Assembly (NCBI GenBank): GCA_964304625.1
Contig: OZ199838.1
Span: 3,782,001 to 3,846,000, forward strand
Source of the DNA: Kudoa neothunni
Lineage: Eukaryota; Cnidaria
Length of the DNA: 64,000 nt
Reading direction: 5' to 3'
Shown one piece after another: positions 41,176 through 53,540 of the stretch. The translations under genes and the position numbers were made by a program. How positions within the stretch are numbered: position 1 is the first letter of the stretch; each line of letters opens with the position of its first letter. Under the pieces are notes generated by a model. The model was not told where the DNA came from and made no database searches. It worked only from the letters and a program-made list of their open reading frames with translations.

Positions 41176-41922
41176 ATGGTAGGTTTTTGTTGTTGAATTT
41201 CTTTTGTTTAACAGTGATTTGTAGGGTGTTGATTGTATTCAAAGTCGTAAAAGTAGACCAACTCGCAAGGAGCCAAAATCTGGCAATTTGTACCAGTTGC
41301 TTCTTGTTAAGGTAAATGAGTTGTCGGTTACGTTGCCGTTTTCAATCAAAAACATTAGCTTTACAAATTGTTGTCAAGAAGAACATCTTCTTCCTTTAAC
41401 AAAGTTGTTTTGAGACGACTTTGTATGTCGAAGATTCATAGACCAGCTGTTTCATTGTCCTCATTGGTATGACCGGTTTGTTGTGATATGTCACACGTTA
41501 CTTGCAATTTTTAGGCAAGAAAAGTTCCTAAGGAGGAAAAGAACGTTAAAACAATGGTGGTTGTTGGAACTGTTACCAACGATGAACGACTTGTGGATGT
41601 TCCAAAAATGAGAGTAATTTGAGTGATCAATTGTGCTATTAATTAGTGGTTATTTACTGTGAAGGTTGTTGCGTTGAAATTCACAAAAGAAGCCTACAGA
41701 AGAATTGTCAAGGCTGGTGGTAGCTGTTTAAATTTCGACTCTTTCGCAAGAGAAAACCCCACTGGTAAAAACACTTGTTTGATCCAAGGAAAGAGAAGCG
41801 CCAGAACCACCTGCAAATACTTCGGTAAAGCTACTGGTCTTCCTGGGAGCCATAGTCGCCCACGTGTTCAAAGTGTTGGACGTAAATTCGAGAATGGTCC
41901 ACGTCGTCGAAGAATGCATTAA
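41176..41922 (+). CDS. RPL18: Large ribosomal subunit protein eL18 (RPL18), five exons
   Basis: Ribosomal protein of the cytosolic 60S subunit. Exons: 41176-41178 (ATG only), 41225-41311, 41359-41466, 41515-41613, 41665-41922. All introns are GT-AG and 46-51 nt long. The spliced product is about 184 residues, close to the 188 of human RPL18. Recognisable blocks are MGVD at the start, [36 protein letters not shown] and AGG..LNFD. The C-terminal tail HSRP..SVGRKFE corresponds to HTKPYVRSKGRKFE. The extreme C-terminus is RRRRMH rather than the usual SRGYKN. The frame is intact, so this is the functional host gene. Placing the start codon alone in exon 1 is typical for ribosomal protein genes. 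Confidence 0.93.
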
Positions 41923-43030
41923 CACTTTAATTAATCTCTTAGGATGTCTGTTATGCATTTATGAGTTCCGTTTTTTTCTAATGAATGCCTGAAGGCGCTC
42001 TAATCAAGTTTTATGCACGTGCGAGTGATATTTCTTGGTGACCATTTCTCAATTTGTGGGAATTAATTGTGTACGTTGACTTGAAAGCGTTAGTTTTACA
42101 AAGATCAGATGTAGGGATATTTCTGGAGGTTCTTAATGGATGAGTTCTAGTTCGACGCTAGACCCATTGGGAGTTTCGATAAATAAATGATATATTAAGC
42201 CGTATTATTGTTTTGTAAATAATTTTTCCAATTACCAATATCAATTTTTTCACGCAAAAAGTATTTAAAATGTGATGAACTGAAAACTTATTTTTGTCGG
42301 TCTTTGTTTAAATACACTCTTTAATAGAAAATTTCGAATTATTTGGCAGTTGAATTATATAAAAACGATTATATATATTTAATGGTTAAAATGTAGAGTG
42401 GTGGCCGTAATCGAAATCAGCGACCACGATAAGAATCGAACCTGTAGATTATTATTCTAATTTTTTGTATTTATCATTGTTTCACCACCAGTAGGTTATT
42501 TTCGACACTGTATTTGTTGTCGATAATAGTGGCTGTAATATATTCGTTAAATAACTGCTAGCCCCTCGTAGTTATAGCCACAGGCCATACCATTTAATCG
42601 ATGGAGTAGAGCATGCTTTATTTATCCTAAAATTTGAGTGTGACAACTATGATTTTTTATCGATTGTCGTATTTCATCATTAGCGATTGCCTATTATTAA
42701 TTCTATGTCTATAAGAATAAGAAATTCATATTTTCTGCAAGCATTAAATGTTCAACATAGTTCATGCTAATTTGTTATAAAAAATTCAGGATTAATCTAC
42801 GAACCAATTATAATGTTTAATCGAAAAATGTGACCACTATTCTACATTTTAACCTATTTAAAATTTGTTCAGACGCATTAGAAAAAATCTCACGACTCAA
42901 ATTTCAATTTAATTATGAAACTGGTTATTGGCACGGTTAATAATATTCAGGTGCCAGAAATAATTAAATATAGCAGATCCTACAAAATTAAATCTATAAC
43001 CAGCTTGTAATTTGGAGTTACCGAGATTAA
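41923..43030. other. RPL18 3' flank and intergenic DNA
   Basis: No gene. It contains a tRNA-like promoter fragment (see the repeat at 42400-42500). An AATAAATGA stretch near 42181 could serve as a polyadenylation signal for RPL18. Confidence 0.35.
42400..42500 (-). repeat. Possible tRNA-derived SINE fragment
   Basis: On the minus strand AATCTACAGGTTCGATTCTTATCG contains a good Pol III B box (GGTTCGATTC), with CACCACTGG-type sequence nearby. It resembles the fragment at 62090-62190. It does not fold into a full tRNA. Confidence 0.3.
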
Positions 43031-43039
43031 AAATTCTCA

Positions 43040-43640
43040 TTGCGCAAATGGACCTGCATGCCTTTTAATTATTTCCATTTTCATAAATAAACACAATAGT
43101 TTCAGGTTTTGAGTCACTCAATTTTGTTTTCAACAGTGGAATTACACGGTTTCATAGATAGAAAATTCTTTCTGGATCAATACTCGCAGGCCTAACGTTA
43201 GAAAGTGTTTTACGAACCCTTTCTAAACGATCTCACATCATATCGTGCTTAACACAATTGGAAATCTATTTAGAATCCGAAAAATATGTTGAACTTTTTG
43301 GTTTTGGTCTGGATACGTAATTTGTCAAATCGTCTAAATTCATCTCAGATTCGGAAGTTTCATAATTCCGGATATGATCATTCGGTTCAATGAAATCAAT
43401 TTCTCCTTCTAGCTCCAAATTTACAGTCTTCTGTAGAAAAAACTCTTCTTACAAATGTTTGAATCGAAGCTTAAAAACATAAATATATCGGGCCAAATGG
43501 TGCGATGTTCAAAGCAGCGTTCGATAAATTTCATTTATAAATTTTCTGAAACGGTTCCGTCAATACGCGAGAGATCCTCAATTTTATTGGTGAGTATGAA
43601 GTCACATCTGTTACATTTTGTTTATTCAATAACAAACTTA
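43040..43640 (-). mobile_element. hAT transposase C-terminal remnant
   Basis: The minus strand reads FIERCFEHRTIWPDIFMFLS (about 43470-43530), then after an acidic stretch EGEIDFIEPNDH. It ends in RKTLSNVRPASIDPERIFYL with KTKLSDSKPETIVFI (about 43090-43210). The last block is the hAT dimerisation motif ('RPTSTxSERxFSxAGxxxxxxRxxLS'). Upstream catalytic regions are missing. A stop lies inside the motif. Confidence 0.62.
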
Positions 43641-44017
43641 ACAAGATAGTTCAAAATAGCAGATATTATTACTGTAATACTGATTAAAAAGCTTTTTCAT
43701 TGTTAAAACACGTGCCACTCTTAAAAAGTTGTTTATTTTTTTTAAATATCGCGTCAATTAATATCAGAAGTTAATTTATATTAATTGAAAAATAGACTTG
43801 AAAATCCGAAACGATCTTAACCCCTAATTCTTTGTGGATTAATAACTTCGCACAATTTATAGATTAAAATTTAAAAAAAGTCTAATAATCGAACACAACG
43901 AAATAAAAAACAATCGAATTACACGCAAACGCAAGAAATCGCTCTACGTCGCAGCTGAGAAAAATCAAACAATTGAAAATAACCTTGTTCTATTTAATTT
44001 TTATTATGAATGTTTTC

Positions 44018-44220
44018 GGTAATTATAAAGTCTGTGACTCCAGAAAATCTCCCATTCCTACGCGTTTTTTCACAATTATATTTATCAATGAAAAAGAATG
44101 TCGAGAGTAAAGATTCAGCTCATGAAATTAATTTCTAACTTATGACCAAATTTTGATTAAGGATAAATCCTCGCCACGTGTAGTCCATCTTATGTTTACA
44201 ACATGCATTGAAATTTGGCG
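44018..44220 (+). repeat. Merlin left terminal inverted repeat
   Basis: Pairs with 47755-47954 in inverted orientation. The outer about 130 bp are the best conserved (roughly 85% by eye), and similarity fades inward. Confidence 0.85.
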
Positions 44221-44335
44221 TTTTTTGCAAACTTTATGACTTATTCATGGTATAAAATTGTCCGTACTATTTTAGTTTATTTCCTAACTTGACTAAATAT
44301 ACCACGGGAAATTATATCATGGCGCACAATCGGCA

Positions 44336-46800
44336 ATGGAGTTTTTGGTTTTTGGAGGAGATGATGATGATTTTTATTTATTAATAAATAATTATGATGA
44401 ATTATTCCAAACCTTGTTAACCAAAGATTACCTGGGAAATGCACTCAATAGATGTAAAAACTGTTGGAATTATGATACGTTTATAATAAGCAAACGCAAG
44501 CTAAACATTTTGAGACTAGTAACCCAAAAAACATCATATGATAGAAATATGATGGAGCGTTCCTTTATTTTTATTTGTAAAAAGTATGCAAATATATTCC
44601 ATGTAAATAAATTTAATTATATCTAGGTGTAAAACTAATATATCTCCCAGAATGGAAACCCTTTTTTCAACGATGGGAATAGTTGGTCCATCCCAAAATT
44701 TAACATTGAAACAAATTCTTAAAATTTTATATAATTGGTCCATGGATTCCACCATGTCGACATCCGCTGAAATGTCTGGCGTAAGTTGGCCAACTGCTTC
44801 CGTCTGGTATAAAAAAATTCGCGGGTTGTATCACTCTTCTTACGAAGCAAGACAAAGATTCGGAGGAAAAGGCTAAGTCATAAAAATTGACGAGTGTCTT
44901 CTACACGGGAAAAGGAAAAATAACCGTGGAAGATATCTAAAGGGTGACGTTTTCCACATGCCATTCTTTAGAGAAATTTTGTTCCCAAGTATGCTATGCA
45001 TACTATATATTTATTTCCTTTAGCAAAAAATTTATAGATATCGATGAAATAAGGGTGAGTGAGTAATTATCTTCCGAAATCGAGTTTGCTGATGTCTCTT
45101 TGAGAAGTACAGTAAGGCCTCGATATTGCGCACTAAATCGGGACCTGAGCTTTTACTGTCCAATATCAATGTTGTGCGCTTGCGCGGATAGATAAATTTT
45201 CCATTTTTTAACGAAAAAATGATCTATTTTGTTTGTATTATTAAGTTAAAGATGTGGAAGGCATCGATTTTATATTATATATATGAACTTTTCTTCATCT
45301 TTCGCAAACTTTCATCAAGAGTTTTTAAAATATCATGAAGACAGTTGAAGACATCCAATCATTATTTTGATCGTTAATATTTAGCTGAGAATTCATAAAT
45401 CCTTTAAAACAGGGATCTATTTAAATTTTCCAATTCCACTATGTGGGAATTTTATATTTATAAATTAAGCACCCTATAATTCTATTACATGTTTTTTGAT
45501 TGTTTCATTTCATTTTAATTCAACTCCTTCTTTATGTTATGTGTTTGTTGAGTGCATTATTCTTAGGAACGAGCAGTCTCACCGAGATTTAATGTTTTAT
45601 TTTTCATATCTACTTTTTACCTTACAAAATTTGATTACTTAATCATTAATAATATTATCATCAACTTTCTCTCCTTCTCCAGGAAGAGTGAATTTTTAAA
45701 CAATAGGGGATCTTAATATTTTTAAGGAAACCTTTTGTTCCACTTAAACTAGTGATTTAAGATCGTAAGCAAAAAGTCTTGCCTTATCAGTGATAAAAAC
45801 TCTAGAATATTTGTCTTTTTTGGTGTTCTGACACAATCCGGCCATATAACGAAATTTGAAATTGGATGTATTTTTTTGTTTGTAATTTTTTTGCGGAGAG
45901 AATAACATTGGAGTTCATTATATCACATGTATTAGACAAAATTCTATTCAGAGAAGGATAACTAATTTTAATTTGAATAAAATTCACAATAACAGAATTT
46001 ATGATATTCTATAGAGCCATAGAGTAACTTTGTGGCATTTCAGGTTGAGGTAATTGAATCATAATATTGAATAGTTCCAAAGTGTAATTTAGTGGATTAA
46101 TCGGATTGAAATTGAAGTCACCATTGCCTAATAGCAAGACCCTGAATTTTACAAAAAATGCATTTCTTGAATGTTATTCCGTACTTTTGGGTCTGGCACT
46201 AGATTAGAAGACTATACACATCGAAAAGGTTACAGAAAATTGAAAAAAATGTCGACTACCCTATATCGAACCTCGCAATATCGAGACCTTATTGTATTTG
46301 ATCCTTTCATTTGTATTTTGAACGTAAAATATAGCAACGGAAATTAGAAAGGAAAAGTATGGAAACCGTACTGATGGGTCATGGATATTTGGGCTATGGT
46401 TACGTAAACTTGACGACCCTGATATTAGAACTCTTGAAGAAGTCTGATACTTTTATGTAAAGCGATAAGATGCCAACACACTCCTGCCTATTATTGAAAT
46501 CGAAGTGAAAAAAAGGCTCACAAATTTATAGCGATGAATGGGCAGCCTACAATGGTATAAGTTCCCTCGGATATAACCATATTCGAGTGAACCATTCTAG
46601 GGAGTTTGTCGGAAACGGTGCCCACACAAACACAATTGAAGCGTGTTGGGGGAGATTAAAACCGAAATTTCTCAGAATTAAAGGGAGTTTCCTTTGAAAA
46701 TCTGCGTGAGTACCTAATAGAAGAATGGTTTCGATCATTCATGGGCTCAAAAGTAACTCCGTTAAATAATACTCTAACGAAAATTAGAATGCCTCATTAG
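44336..46800 (+). pseudogene. Merlin transposase, interrupted
   Basis: Encodes a DDE transposase of the IS1595/ISXO2 type. The N-terminal piece (44336-44626) has a CxxC zinc-ribbon trace (CKNC). The piece at 44645-44930 includes a helix-turn-helix-like segment and the first catalytic Asp (KIDECLLHGKRKNNRGRYLK). After the pogo-like insertion coding resumes near 46340 with YGNRTDGSWIFGL. Then come IYSDEWAAY with the second Asp (46526-46552) and NHSREF...GAHTNTIEACW with the catalytic Glu (about 46590-46655). The TAG at 46798-46800 ends it. The gap between the halves may be an intron that received the insertion, or a disruption. Additional in-frame stops near 44875 and 46448 show decay. Confidence 0.82.
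45110..46294. mobile_element. pogo/Tigger-like non-autonomous transposon nested in Merlin
   Basis: Bounded by inverted repeats CAGTAAGGCCTCGATATTGCG (45110-45130) and, at 46274-46294, the complement of CAATAAGGTCTCGATATTGCG. It is flanked on both sides by TA (45108-45109 and 46295-46296), the target duplication of the Tc1-mariner/pogo superfamily. The CAGT...CCTCGAT terminal form is typical of pogo-type elements. No transposase domain was recognised within its 1185 bp; a minus-strand 61-codon frame at 45802-45987 is unassigned. Confidence 0.85.
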
Positions 46801-47754
46801 TTTACTCATTTGGATTTTTTGCATCAACGAGCCTTAAGGATGTCTTAATTCATCGCGTTAAAGTTTAAAAAATTTGAAATCACTATGTAATAATTATAAG
46901 ATTATTCTAAACCCATATATAGATTACCACGTAAATACTGCAAATCCAGTATCAAAATTTTTAAAAGATAATTTTATTACAAAAATTAGAATTTGAAAAG
47001 TTTTTTTGTTAATTTCATAATGTGCTTAAATTAATTGCGGAACGTTGTCAATTAATTATAGTATTCTAGGATATGCTTATCAATTTAATTCGATTTATTT
47101 TAAAAACTTACCTCCATTATTTACATGAAATTGAGATGAATTAGGTTGCCAAAGTCTATAAATTTTCAAAAACTTCGTGTATAGACTAATCATATTCTAC
47201 ATATAGGTAAAAATTTGCTTATCATATTTATAATGCCATAGACCATTTTTATGATTCATTTATTCAAAATAAAATAAAAATATGTTTAATAATTTATTCC
47301 AGAAGGTTTTTAAGATAAAAAATTTGTGTTTTAAGACAAAATCCCTTAGATATAATATATAAGTGGAAACAGGTTTGAATCACTAGTGATGTTTTTACAG
47401 TATCTGTGATTATTTTCCATCCAAATTTTTTTGTGTTAGTTTAAACCACTCAACATTAATTAAAGAAATAAACAATACTTAAATCTTTGCATTTCGTAAG
47501 AATTGGAACTATTCTTATCAATTCAATATAAATGATACAAAAATAATAAGAAAACTAAAAAAACTAGTTAAACACAATTTTTTAAATTAATATAATGCTT
47601 ATGCTCACAGAGCAAGAAATAAAATAGGTTATTTTATTGGACATAAGATATACCTTATTTTGCACGTAAATATATTTATTTTGTTCCATTTACTATATAA
47701 AAAACATTTTGAGTTGTCTGATGAGGTAACTAAATTGATACATGCAACAAATAA

Positions 47755-47954
47755 AGGAATTTTCGATATTTTGTCAACATGAGGTGGATTATGCGCGGTG
47801 ACGATTTATCCCGAATCAAAATTAGGTCAAAATTTAGAAATTAATTTCATGAGCTGAATTTTTTCTTTTGATATTCTTTTTCATTGATAAATGTAATCGA
47901 GAAAAAACGCGTGGAAATGGGAGATTTTCTGGAGTCACAGGCTTTATAATTACC
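47755..47954 (-). repeat. Merlin right terminal inverted repeat
   Basis: Inverted partner of 44018-44220. Its outer boundary is GCTTTATAATTACC at 47941-47954. Confidence 0.85.
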
Positions 47955-48156
47955 GCACAATGACCACACAAATTGATTGTCATAAAATAAGTGCATGGCG
48001 GTTCCTAAAAATTAATTTGATCTTTCATCATTACATATTCTTTTTTATGGATAAAACAATCAAAAAATTTAAAGCGAAAAACATCTGCGATCATAGCTAA
48101 TTTTTGAGGTCACCGATAATACTATCAAAAAGAAAGCTTCAAGCGCATAATACCTG

Positions 48157-48690
48157 TTACCTATTTAAACAATATATCTGCATTACAGGATAAAATTCAT
48201 CCTTGTACGATTGCTCAGCCACTGTCGAACAAAGTCGATCAGCGTAGGCAAATGCGCATTTCATTGTTTTAGATAGAGCCGCCAATAATGTAATCCCATT
48301 TTTGTTATTGGATGGCGTTTGGATCACACCAACTGGGAATTTCTCACGCAATTTTATCTGTTTAATATACAATTAGCTAATATTAATCAATTCACATCAC
48401 TGTTTTCCATATTAGAGTATTGGTGTCAAAACATCACCCAATGCATTGGTTATATTAATTTCGATTAAAATGGGATGCTTGCAGCTTACTTTAATCACTA
48501 TGCGCATTAAAATTATATTGCAGTAATATATCATTCATTTCTGATCTTAACGCACAAATACCGATATTATACCAGCCGAAATCGCCAGATTATGTTCCCA
48601 ACTGATTTCGAGTGAAACCGTGTAATTGTTCGAAAACAATTGAGAATATTCTTCTTTCATATTTTAACTAGAAAAACATTAATCGTAGAG
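48157..48690 (-). CDS. Possible exons of an unidentified minus-strand gene
   Basis: Two exon-like segments lie head-to-head with TOP1. The one nearer TOP1 could start at an ATG near 48662 (MKEEYSQLFSNN...ISWEHNLAISAG) and end at a GT. The other begins after AAACAG at 48364 and reads IKLREKFPVGVIQTPSNN and LLAALSKTMKCAFAYADRLC, ending near a GT at about 48191. A third open segment between them (VSCKHPILIEINITNALGD, about 48430-48490) ends in a stop. Composition looks coding, but the splice pattern is incomplete and I do not recognise the protein. It may be a host gene or a decayed one. Confidence 0.35.
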
Positions 48691-49129
48691 TCTCGCATTA
48701 AAATATAAGTGAAGGGGCATAATAACAATTTTGTCGGCATTATCCTAAAGTAAGTGCTAATCGTCCAACAAGCAAGTTTCAAACAATACATTTGATTCTG
48801 TACTATAAAATAAGTTAAATCTCTTGGCAACTAACGATAAGAATTGCTGTTAGACGACGAACCATTCCATCGAGAGTAAACAACGCCTAACTGTGATCAG
48901 TGAATTGATATCGCATGCGCATTAGGCGGAATTATTGACTTGGAAAATTTTCGGCAATATACCTTCTGTTTGTTTAGTAGGGTTGGAGATTTTAGGTCGT
49001 TGTCAATACGTGAATATTTCAAAAGTGAGTTTATTCATACAATTCACTACTAATAGCCAATTTCAAACCTTCTACGATGCCACATTATCAGTATTGATCA
49101 TTTTTATCGTAGTTATCAAATATTGAGAT

Positions 49130-52100
49130 ATGGATGTTAAAATAAAAATTAAAACACTGCCTTCTGATGACGATTCAAATTCTATCAACGGAATGACGAA
49201 TAAATCCACAAAGCGAGAAAATATTTTGAAAGTTGAGATTCAAGGTAGATCGGAGTGGAGTGCCGTCTTTTAGTTTATTAATTCGTGTGAACCATCATTA
49301 AACATTGAAATCTAGGATCGAAAAATGACGATATCGTTGAAAATGGTACACAAAAACGTCCAACATCGTTGTCGAAAGTTTATCATAATTTCTGTGCGGC
49401 GCTTTGCATGACAACCATTTTAGGCGGTCAAAAAACGTAAATCAATTGAGCTCAGTTCTCAAGAGGCAATGCCGATTCTCCGGAAATAATTTTAATGATT
49501 AGTCTTTAGATCACACCCAATCACAAACCGAAAAAGCGAATTTTGGAGGATGATGATGATGATTTTGTTACTGTTCCTAAAGTACACACCAAATAAATAA
49601 ATAATTTAGTAATTTTTATCATTTAGCATCACAAAAAGAAAAAAGTCAAAAAAATTGAGGAAGATGACGAGGATGATTTGGATTCAGTGGTAAAACCAAA
49701 AAAGTCATCCAACAAAGAAAAAGTAATGGAGTTGGTAAAGTTTGTTTTTTTGATGTTGATTAGAAAAGTAAAATAAAGCATGAGGACCAACTTCTAGATG
49801 AAGTAACTTTTGCAGTTTTTAAACAATCATCAATTTGTGTGTGTGTATTAGGTAAAAGTGAAGAAAGAAGAGCAAAAGTTGGCGGAAAAGTCTAAAAAAG
49901 TATCTCGTTGTTATTGAAATAAATGTGAACACCTTTTAATGTAGAAAAAAAAGACATCCAAAGATAGTGAAGTTGTTTCGAAAAAGGTTTTTGTTTAGTA
50001 GGGTTTAACGCTCTCATAATTTTGTTAGAAAATAAAATCTGAAAAGATTCCGAAAGTTAAGGAGGAGAGTAAAAAACGAACCAAGGTAAAATGTAGTTTC
50101 AATAGGATATTATTGATATTTCAAAAAGGTGGTTGCGGAACCCGTTGAAACGTGGAAATGGTGGGAAGAAGAACCACTACCTGAAGGCATTAAATGGATG
50201 AAATTAGAACATAACGGACCGTTTTTCCCACCAGAATACGAATCGTTGCCTTCACATATACATTTTTATTATAACGGCCAGAAAATGAAATTGTCTAAGG
50301 ATGCTGAAGAAGTCGCTAGTTTCTACGCCAAGATGCTGGATCATGATTACACCAAAAAGGAGATTTTCAACAAAAACTTTTTTGGAGATTGGCTTGAGAC
50401 AATGACCAGAGAAGAACGATCTATCATCAAGGATCTTACCAAATGCGACTTCAAAGAAATGGCCGAATATTACACCAAACTACACGAACAAAAAAAAGAA
50501 ATGTCAAAAGAAGAAAAAGATAAAATCAAACTAGAAAATCAAGCTATTCAAGAAAAATACGGAATATGTATGATGGATGGGCACAAACAAAAGGTAGGGA
50601 ACTTTCGAGTTGAACCTCCAGGCCTTTTTCGTGGTCGAGGAGACCATCCAAAACAAGGAAAACTTAAGAAACGCGTTCTACCCTCCGATATTACTATCAA
50701 TATTGGAAAGTATATACTTTTTTAAATTTTCCGACTATTCTTCCTTATTAGAGAAGCTACCGTACCCGAACCTCCTTATGGAAAATGGAAAGGGGTGTGT
50801 CATGATAACACTGTATCACAATTGTTGATGAATAGATGTTTTTAATTGGTATTAGGTTGCTTGGTTAGCCTGTTGGATTGAAAATATTGGTGGCAACTAT
50901 AAATATGTTATGCTTAATCCTACCGCTAAGTTGAAGGTAATTTACTTGTTAATTCTTAAATAATTTAATTGATTGATTGATTAATAGTTTATTTACATAT
51001 TTTGTTATTGTAGGGTCAAAAAGATATGGAAAAGTTTAATATTGCAAGAAATCTTCGAGTAATCAAAATCAACAGTCAACAATTCTATGATAAGTTTTGT
51101 CTTGATTTATTCAATTAGAACCATATCGACACCATTCGCAAAAACTACAGAGAAGATTGGAAAGTCAAAGATATGAAAACCCGTCAACGATCTGTCGCGT
51201 TATATTTCATTGACAAATTGGCACTTAGAGCAGGTCATGAGAAAGAAGAGGGAGAATCTGCAGACACTGTTGGTTGTTGTTCACTTCGAGTAGAACACAT
51301 TAAACTTCACCCCACCTACGAAGGTGATGATTATGTGGTTGAGTTTGATTTCCTCGGCAAAGATTCTATTCGTTATCGAAATTTTGTGCCTATTGAGAAA
51401 CAAGTTTATAAAAATTTGAAACTATTTATGAAGAACAAAGAGCCTGGCGATGATCTTTTTGATTGTCTTGCGGTAGATTTTGTTTGTAGTTGTTCGGTTC
51501 TGAGGTATTTTGTTGTGTAGACATCCATGCTTAATCGTTACCTGAATGAATTGATGAACAACCTCACAGCAAAAGTTTTTCGTACTTACAACGCATCCAG
51601 CACTCTACAACAACAACTCGATCTACTCACTCAACAAGACAGCACTATCAATGAAAAAGTTCTCTCTTACAATAGAGCCAACAGAGCTGTTGCCATTCTT
51701 TGTAACCATCAAGTACAGTTTAATTAATTCTTCTTTAATTAATGTTTGGCTGGGATTTTATGTTAATTTTTATAATGTAGAGGTCTGTACCAAAAACATT
51801 TGAAAAAACGATGGAAAATTTAAACAATAAAGTAGCTATTAAGTTTAATATTACAGAATAATTACATGATAAAATGTAATTAAATTCATAATGTAGCTTA
51901 TTGAAAAGAAAAAAGAAATTTCAACTCTTAAACAAGAACTCAGCCAATTAAAACATGATGGAAAGGATAAAAATCAAAAGTAGCAACTTTGATAATTTTC
52001 AATTATATCTAGTTTATAAAATTATTTAATTAAATATTTTATTATTTAAGAGAGATTGAGAAAAAGAAGAAAAAATTAAACACAGCAAAGGAACAGCGAC

Positions 52101-52352
52101 TCAAAATGGAGTTGAATATCACAGATAAGGATGAAAACAAGGAAATCGCTCTAGGAACCTCCAAACTTAACTACCTCGATCCTAGAATTACAGTCGCTTG
52201 GTAACGTGTTTCAGTGGCTATTTTCTAATAGAATTGTGTGTGAGTTTAGGTGCCTACAATACAATGTCCCCATTGAAAAGGTTTACAACAAAACTCACAG
52301 AGAAAAATTCCAATGGGCCGTTGATATGGCGGATCAAAATTTTCGTTTCTGA
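49130..52352 (+). CDS. TOP1: DNA topoisomerase I (type IB), many small exons
   Basis: Nuclear enzyme that relaxes supercoils by transient Tyr-linked nicking. The N-terminal exons (49130-50092) are Lys/Asp/Glu-rich, as in the family, and their exact borders are uncertain. Well-supported exons are 50129-50709, 50752-50812, 50856-50936, 51014-51058, 51119-51472, 51521-51712, 51781-51831, 51897-51979, 52051-52200 and 52250-52352. Introns are GT-AG, 42-77 nt. The core starts [15 protein letters not shown]. Counterparts of all human catalytic residues are present: LALRAG (Arg488), FLGKDSIRY (Lys532), KVFRTYNAS (Arg590), LCNHQ (His632) and SKLNYLDPR (Tyr723). The C-terminus ends [10 protein letters not shown] coiled, Lys-rich linker is encoded at 51781-52150. 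The reading frame joins cleanly across every core splice, so the gene looks functional. Confidence 0.93.
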
Positions 52353-53540
52353 ATCACTTAAACACTTTGGTTTCATCAAAATATTTTTTTCGTTATTTTT
52401 CTGTTAGATATGTACTATAAATACTATCTTAGATGTGTTGAAGTTATTTGATAGTTGTTTTTTTTTCGACTAAGTAATTGGTGAATTTGTGTCCTATGCG
52501 ACTTGGAAATTTATTCGATTTACCGAAAATAAAATGTATTTCGGCGGACCTTACTTAAGGTAGAAAAATGAAAAATACTCCAAATTTTTATTTTATCATT
52601 TCTCACAAAAAATTTCATAAGAAGAAATATTGGAGATTTTGGTGGGTATACAAAAAGAATACAGTGTTACAACGTAAATAAATTCGTCAATAACGTCGAT
52701 AATCCTACAAATGCCATTTTTATTAACAACCGTCGCATTAGCTTTCTAGTTGGATTTCAATTTAGTGTGTTATTCTAAATTAAAGCTTTAAAGCTAAAAT
52801 ATTAATCTACATTTCGACTTAGATTATTTTTTGTGTCACAAATAAACCGCAGTTAATGCAAACAAGATTCGCGAACATGTATTGGGTGGTTCTTACAGAA
52901 ATATTTATTGCATATTGCGCACTCAAGGTTTTTTTTATTCAAATTTCTTGTCAAAAGTCGCTTATTGATATTTTAAGTCGAGAATTTTGTCAACATGATA
53001 TCTTTGGAGTGGTGATAGAAGTCGTTATTAGATTTTTAGTTTTCATTTTTGTCTCTATTGGTAGGTCATGTAGTAACTTTATCATCATTACAAGAACTTT
53101 CTCCAGAGAGTATATCTCGAAAACCTCGTCTTTATATAGAATCACGTGACTTATTTACAGTTTGTGAGTGTCATATCGTGGCATCTAGTTTATAGAAAAT
53201 ACTAAAACTTGTCATTTGTGCTAAAAATTACATATTATTTAATTTTCGCTAAGAAAAATATGGGGTATTTTTCTGTCCCAGGTTCCGGTTCCATTGGAAG
53301 ATGAAAAATGTATATTTCCACCCATACTATATTTAAACAATTTTATTTTATTTCATTTTAATTTAATTTATAAATAATGCATTACACAACAAACATAGTT
53401 TCATTGGGATAGTTTTCTACCCCAATTCCATTAGAGGGTTAGTGGAAAAGTTTCGTTTTAATGAGTGGATAATGTAATAGGATAGGTAAACTTTTTACAA
53501 TTCTACGTTAAATTAGAGCTCGTTATTATTTACGTTTATA
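52353..53540. other. TOP1 3' flank and intergenic DNA
   Basis: A 97-codon plus-strand frame (52856-53149) encodes a hydrophobic, Phe/Ile-rich peptide with possible membrane segments but no recognised family. I regard it as unproven. The rest is AT-rich and lacks recognisable features. Confidence 0.35.

Larger units (their letters stand above)
44018..47954 (+). mobile_element. Merlin (IS1595/ISXO2-like) transposon with long terminal inverted repeats
   Basis: The left end 44018-about 44220 and the right end about 47755-47954 are inverted copies of each other. Both begin GGTAATTATAAAG, share TGTGACTCCAGAAAATCTCC and AATTTCTAA-type blocks, and remain alignable for about 200 bp. Between them lies a plus-strand Merlin transposase (44336-46800). 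The element is about 2.75 kb once the nested 1185-bp pogo-like insertion is removed. No convincing 8-9-bp target duplication was seen outside the ends, so the flanks have decayed. Confidence 0.85.

Noticed and set aside
46547-46738. 63-codon minus-strand frame
   Set aside because: Antisense shadow of the Merlin catalytic region (SDEWAAY to NTIEACW).
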